In this document: piece by piece, positions 62,658 through 64,000 of the stretch
How positions within the stretch are numbered: the stretch's first letter is position 1
Layout: each line of letters starts with the position of its first letter
Assembly (NCBI GenBank): GCA_934644965.1
Contig: CAKUDG010000014.1
Location: forward strand, 1 to 64,000
Reading direction: 5' to 3'
DNA length: 64,000 bases
Origin: an uncultured Victivallales bacterium
GTDB taxonomy: Bacteria > Verrucomicrobiota > Lentisphaeria > Victivallales > UBA1829
The notes under the pieces: model-generated
The model's input: only the letters and a program-made list of their open reading frames with translations
What the model was told of the DNA's origin: nothing
The model's database searches: none
Made by a program: the position numbers and the translations under genes

Positions 62658-64000
62658 ATGAACGAGATCATTCACGAAATCGAAGAAAAGTATGGATCAC
62701 TTCTCATAAGAGACGGTTCTAAATTCCTCCTCGGTTTGCAGAGCTTTGCCGAACTCTACCGTCAGCAGACCCGCTGCATCTATCTGCCCGGGGAGAAGCA
62801 GTTTTATCAATATTCATCGGGAAACGGTTTGTGGCAACCTCAAAGGCGGGAAGAGATGATTTCTCAAGTCTGTTTTGCGATTCGGAAATTTGCGAGTCGA
62901 TGCGGACTCGAAAATGAACTCGTCCGATATCAACGTCCCGCAGCGATCCGAGATATTCTGACCTATCTGGAAGTTCAGGCGAAAGAGGAGCCCGCGTTTT
63001 TTTCTTCATCAGGAAACTGGATTCATTGCCGGAACACGATGGTGGAACTTGCAGAGTCCGGCGAATGGAAAATGCGTCCGTTTTCGCCGGATTATCACAG
63101 CCGCAACCGCTGCGATATCGTCTACGATCCGGCTGCGGATTGTCCCCGGTTCAAGGAAAAACTGCTTTCTCCGTTGATGGAAGAAGATGACATGGAGCTT
63201 CTGCAAAAGTATTTCGGTCAATGCCTGCTGGGACGAAATCTCACGCAGAGCATTCTCCTGCTGACCGGTTCCGGCGGCAGTGGAAAAGGAACGGTCGCGA
63301 ACCTTCTTGAGTTGCTTGTGGGCCCTCTCAACAGCATGCAGATCCGTCCCGGCTGTATTGGCAGCCGCTTTGAAACCAGCGCCTTTCTCGGCAAGACATT
63401 GTTAACCGGAAAGGAGTCACAAACTTCATTTTTTACCACCCGCGGTATGGGAATTCTGAAGTCCCTGGTGGGGGACGATACCCTGCGGATAGAGCTGAAA
63501 CATTCCAACGAACAGCAGATGATTCAAGGAACCTTCAATATTTTCATCGTCGGGAACGCCATTCCGCTTCTGGAGTTCGAGAGCAACGATGACCTCACGG
63601 CCTGGCACCGACGCCTGCGCTGGATCAAGTGCAAAAACTATATGCCGTTAAAGCCGATCGATCACTTTGCGGACACACTCTTTACAGAAGAAGGAGCCGG
63701 TATCCTGAACTGGAGTCTCGCGGGATTGCGACAGCTTCTGCTGGCAAATTCCACCCGATTGCCGATATCAGAACTGCAGAAAGAACGGTTGAATTTTCTT
63801 TTCGGTCAATCATTCCAACTGGAACGCATTCTCCAGAACTATCTGGAAGAGGCACCCGGGAGCAACCTTACGACGGATGAGATTTACAGCCTTTACATTG
63901 GAATAGCCAAACGCATCGGGTGGCAGCTGATGCCGGAACGGAAGTTTCAGGTTGCGCTTCCGGACTGTATGCGGTCGCTGTTCAATCTAACCCGCTGTCG
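62658..64000 (+). CDS. Phage/plasmid primase-helicase, P4 family (truncated at the right edge)
   Basis: An open frame of at least 447 codons that continues beyond the window. The N-terminal part is poorly conserved; around residues 175-195 (MEEDDMELLQKYFGQCLLG) is the D5_N-like lead-in, followed by Walker A LTGSGGSGKGTVANLL (near 200), and GTFNIFIVGNAIPLLEF with DDLTAWHRRLRWI, the sensor/arginine region of the D5/P4 superfamily-3 helicases. These proteins replicate phages, satellites and integrative elements. ATG at 62658 follows AAAGGAA at eight bases. It is the first gene of the element placed behind tRNA-Ala. Confidence 0.88.
   Translation, partial: MNEIIHEIEEKYGSLLIRDGSKFLLGLQSFAELYRQQTRCIYLPGEKQFYQYSSGNGLWQPQRREEMISQVCFAIRKFASRCGLENELVRYQRPAAIRDILTYLEVQAKEEPAFFSSSGNWIHCRNTMVELAESGEWKMRPFSPDYHSRNRCDIVYDPAADCPRFKEKLLSPLMEEDDMELLQKYFGQCLLGRNLTQSILLLTGSGGSGKGTVANLLELLVGPLNSMQIRPGCIGSRFETSAFLGKTLLTGKESQTSFFTTRGMGILKSLVGDDTLRIELKHSNEQQMIQGTFNIFIVGNAIPLLEFESNDDLTAWHRRLRWIKCKNYMPLKPIDHFADTLFTEEGAGILNWSLAGLRQLLLANSTRLPISELQKERLNFLFGQSFQLERILQNYLEEAPGSNLTTDEIYSLYIGIAKRIGWQLMPERKFQVALPDCMRSLFNLTRC

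Overview
The window looks like a piece of a Gram-negative chromosome from the PVC group, most likely a Lentisphaerota/Victivallales-type organism (inference). The pointers are a pseudopilin whose N-terminus contains FTLIELLVVIAIL in the style common in Lentisphaerota, several lipobox lipoproteins, a giant AsmA-like envelope protein, GH20-like and GH42-like glycosidases, an M23-free set of envelope lipoproteins with LysM, and high G+C coding DNA with AGGAGG-type ribosome binding sites. No search could be run, so taxonomy rests on these features only.

Both ends of the window are mobile-element junctions at tRNA genes. At the left (1-633) a tyrosine integrase runs off the edge on the minus strand and is followed by the isolated 3' part of a tRNA-Arg(UCU) gene, the usual scar of site-specific integration. 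At the right (62232-64000) an intact tRNA-Ala(GGC) gene with its own promoter and terminator is followed by a P4-type primase/helicase that runs off the edge. Both junctions carry tandem repeats with an 11-bp period. The roughly 61.5 kb between them is chromosomal.

Layout from left to right: a ZIP metal transporter, transketolase and a secreted metallophosphatase (1.1-5.5 kb); a polyphosphate operon of ROK sugar kinase, exopolyphosphatase and polyphosphate kinase (6-10.7 kb); a NIF3/CutA-like protein, diaminopimelate decarboxylase, MreB and erythronate-4-phosphate dehydrogenase (10.9-15.2 kb); minus-strand envelope genes (pseudopilin, lipoprotein, membrane protein) and an M24 aminopeptidase (15.3-19.3 kb); a phospholipid operon plsY-gpsA with a YdjY-like protein (19.4-22.1 kb); an OLD-like ATPase/TOPRIM protein facing a GH20-like enzyme (22.5-26.3 kb); a translationally coupled pair of phosphohexomutases of which the first has lost its catalytic residues (26.7-29.5 kb); a YugP-like protease, aspartate-semialdehyde dehydrogenase and Maf (29.7-32.6 kb); an ornithine-lipid type operon olsB-olsA with a CobS-like membrane protein (32.8-35.3 kb); a umuD - flavin reductase - umuC operon on the minus strand (35.4-37.8 kb); a TPP enzyme followed by an NAD-dependent sugar epimerase (38.3-41.3 kb); a KefB-type antiporter, M50 protease and XseA (41.4-46 kb); a 1635-residue AsmA-like protein facing a PocR-AraC regulator (46.2-52.4 kb); a small secretin, a sigma-70 family factor and a GH42-like protein (52.5-56.9 kb); and RarA, a DUF1835 protein, two lipoproteins and RsmE (57.1-62.1 kb).

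Most genes are housekeeping or envelope functions. The most unusual arrangements are the active/dead phosphohexomutase pair with overlapping stop and start codons, the flavin reductase embedded between umuD and umuC, the ROK kinase fused in operon with polyphosphate genes, the CobS-like protein in the aminolipid operon, and an orphan OLD-like nuclease next to a 42-bp copy of its own Walker B coding segment. No CRISPR array, rRNA or insertion sequence was seen.
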